This document shows, piece by piece, positions 5,331-5,384 of a stretch of DNA of 5,384 nucleotides. Position 1 is the first letter of the stretch. Each line of letters opens with the position of its first letter. Source of the DNA: Candidatus Gastranaerophilales bacterium (GTDB taxonomy: Bacteria > Cyanobacteriota > Vampirovibrionia > Gastranaerophilales > Gastranaerophilaceae); assembly GCA_944323095.1 (NCBI GenBank), contig CALURE010000114.1:1-5384 (forward strand), read 5' to 3'. Below the pieces are notes generated by a model that was given only the letters and a program-made list of their open reading frames with translations, made no database searches and was not told where the DNA came from. The position numbers and the translations under genes are program-made.

Positions 5331-5384
5331 TATAAACTTACTCCTTTATCTTTCAGAACTTCTTCAAGCATTTTTCTTATTGCA
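5330..5384 (-). CDS. 3' end of an upstream gene, coupled to the kinase gene
   Basis: Reading leftward from the right edge, an open frame gives AIRKMLEEVLKDKGVSL and stops at TAA 5332-5330, overlapping the kinase ATG by one base. Only 17 codons are in the window. The amphipathic helix and short tail would suit the C-terminus of another thymidylate-kinase-like protein, in line with the tandem arrangement known for the divergent kinase form downstream, but this is inference. The AAGGAG that serves the kinase lies within these last codons. Confidence 0.6.
   Translation of the reverse strand, partial: AIRKMLEEVLKDKGVSL

Overview
The window is about 5.4 kb of AT-rich bacterial chromosome, densely packed and without RNA genes. 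The best clue to the host is the pilin-like protein with the signature AFTLAEVLITLGIIG followed by an AALTMPSLI-type stretch. From memory, this form is typical of the many prepilin-like proteins of gut Gastranaerophilales (Melainabacteria/Vampirovibrionia, non-photosynthetic relatives of cyanobacteria). The low GC and the tight gene spacing agree, but the assignment is an inference and was not tested by a search.

Layout. Positions 1-227 are a divergent control region. On the minus strand there is a near-consensus promoter (TTGACA, 17 bp, AATAAT), a perfect AGGAGG and an ATG at 58. The reading frame hits a run of ten C after nine codons and then stops. On the plus strand a weaker promoter with a 7-bp inverted repeat precedes an operon-like run: a sucrose/GPH-type MFS transporter (231-1616), a B12-binding-type radical SAM protein that starts on the very next base (1617-3008), and a type IV pilin-like/pseudopilin protein (stop at 3839). 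A 17-bp-stem, probably bidirectional terminator (3839-3875) closes the run. On the minus strand follow a protein with a C-terminal winged-helix-like DNA-binding region (3889-4515) and a thymidylate-kinase-family P-loop kinase (4659-5330). The kinase start overlaps by one base the stop of another gene that enters from the right edge.

The most interesting signal is a pair of ten-base G tracts (23-32 and 3058-3067, both G on the plus strand), followed by similar sequence. Each lies a few codons downstream of a good ribosome binding site and ATG, and each puts the downstream frame out of phase at the present length of ten. In both cases a tract of 8 or 11 would open the frame: into the pilin at the right-hand site, and to the window edge at the left-hand site. 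This is the architecture of simple-sequence contingency (phase-variable) loci, here possibly controlling surface or secretion components. The right-hand tract also abuts an intergenic-type dispersed repeat that is read through as part of the prepilin leader. A homopolymer sequencing error must be excluded.

The genes do not form one obvious pathway. The transporter and radical SAM enzyme are probably translated together, but their substrate is unknown. The pilin may be co-transcribed with them because no terminator is seen in the 19-base gap before the ATG at 3028.
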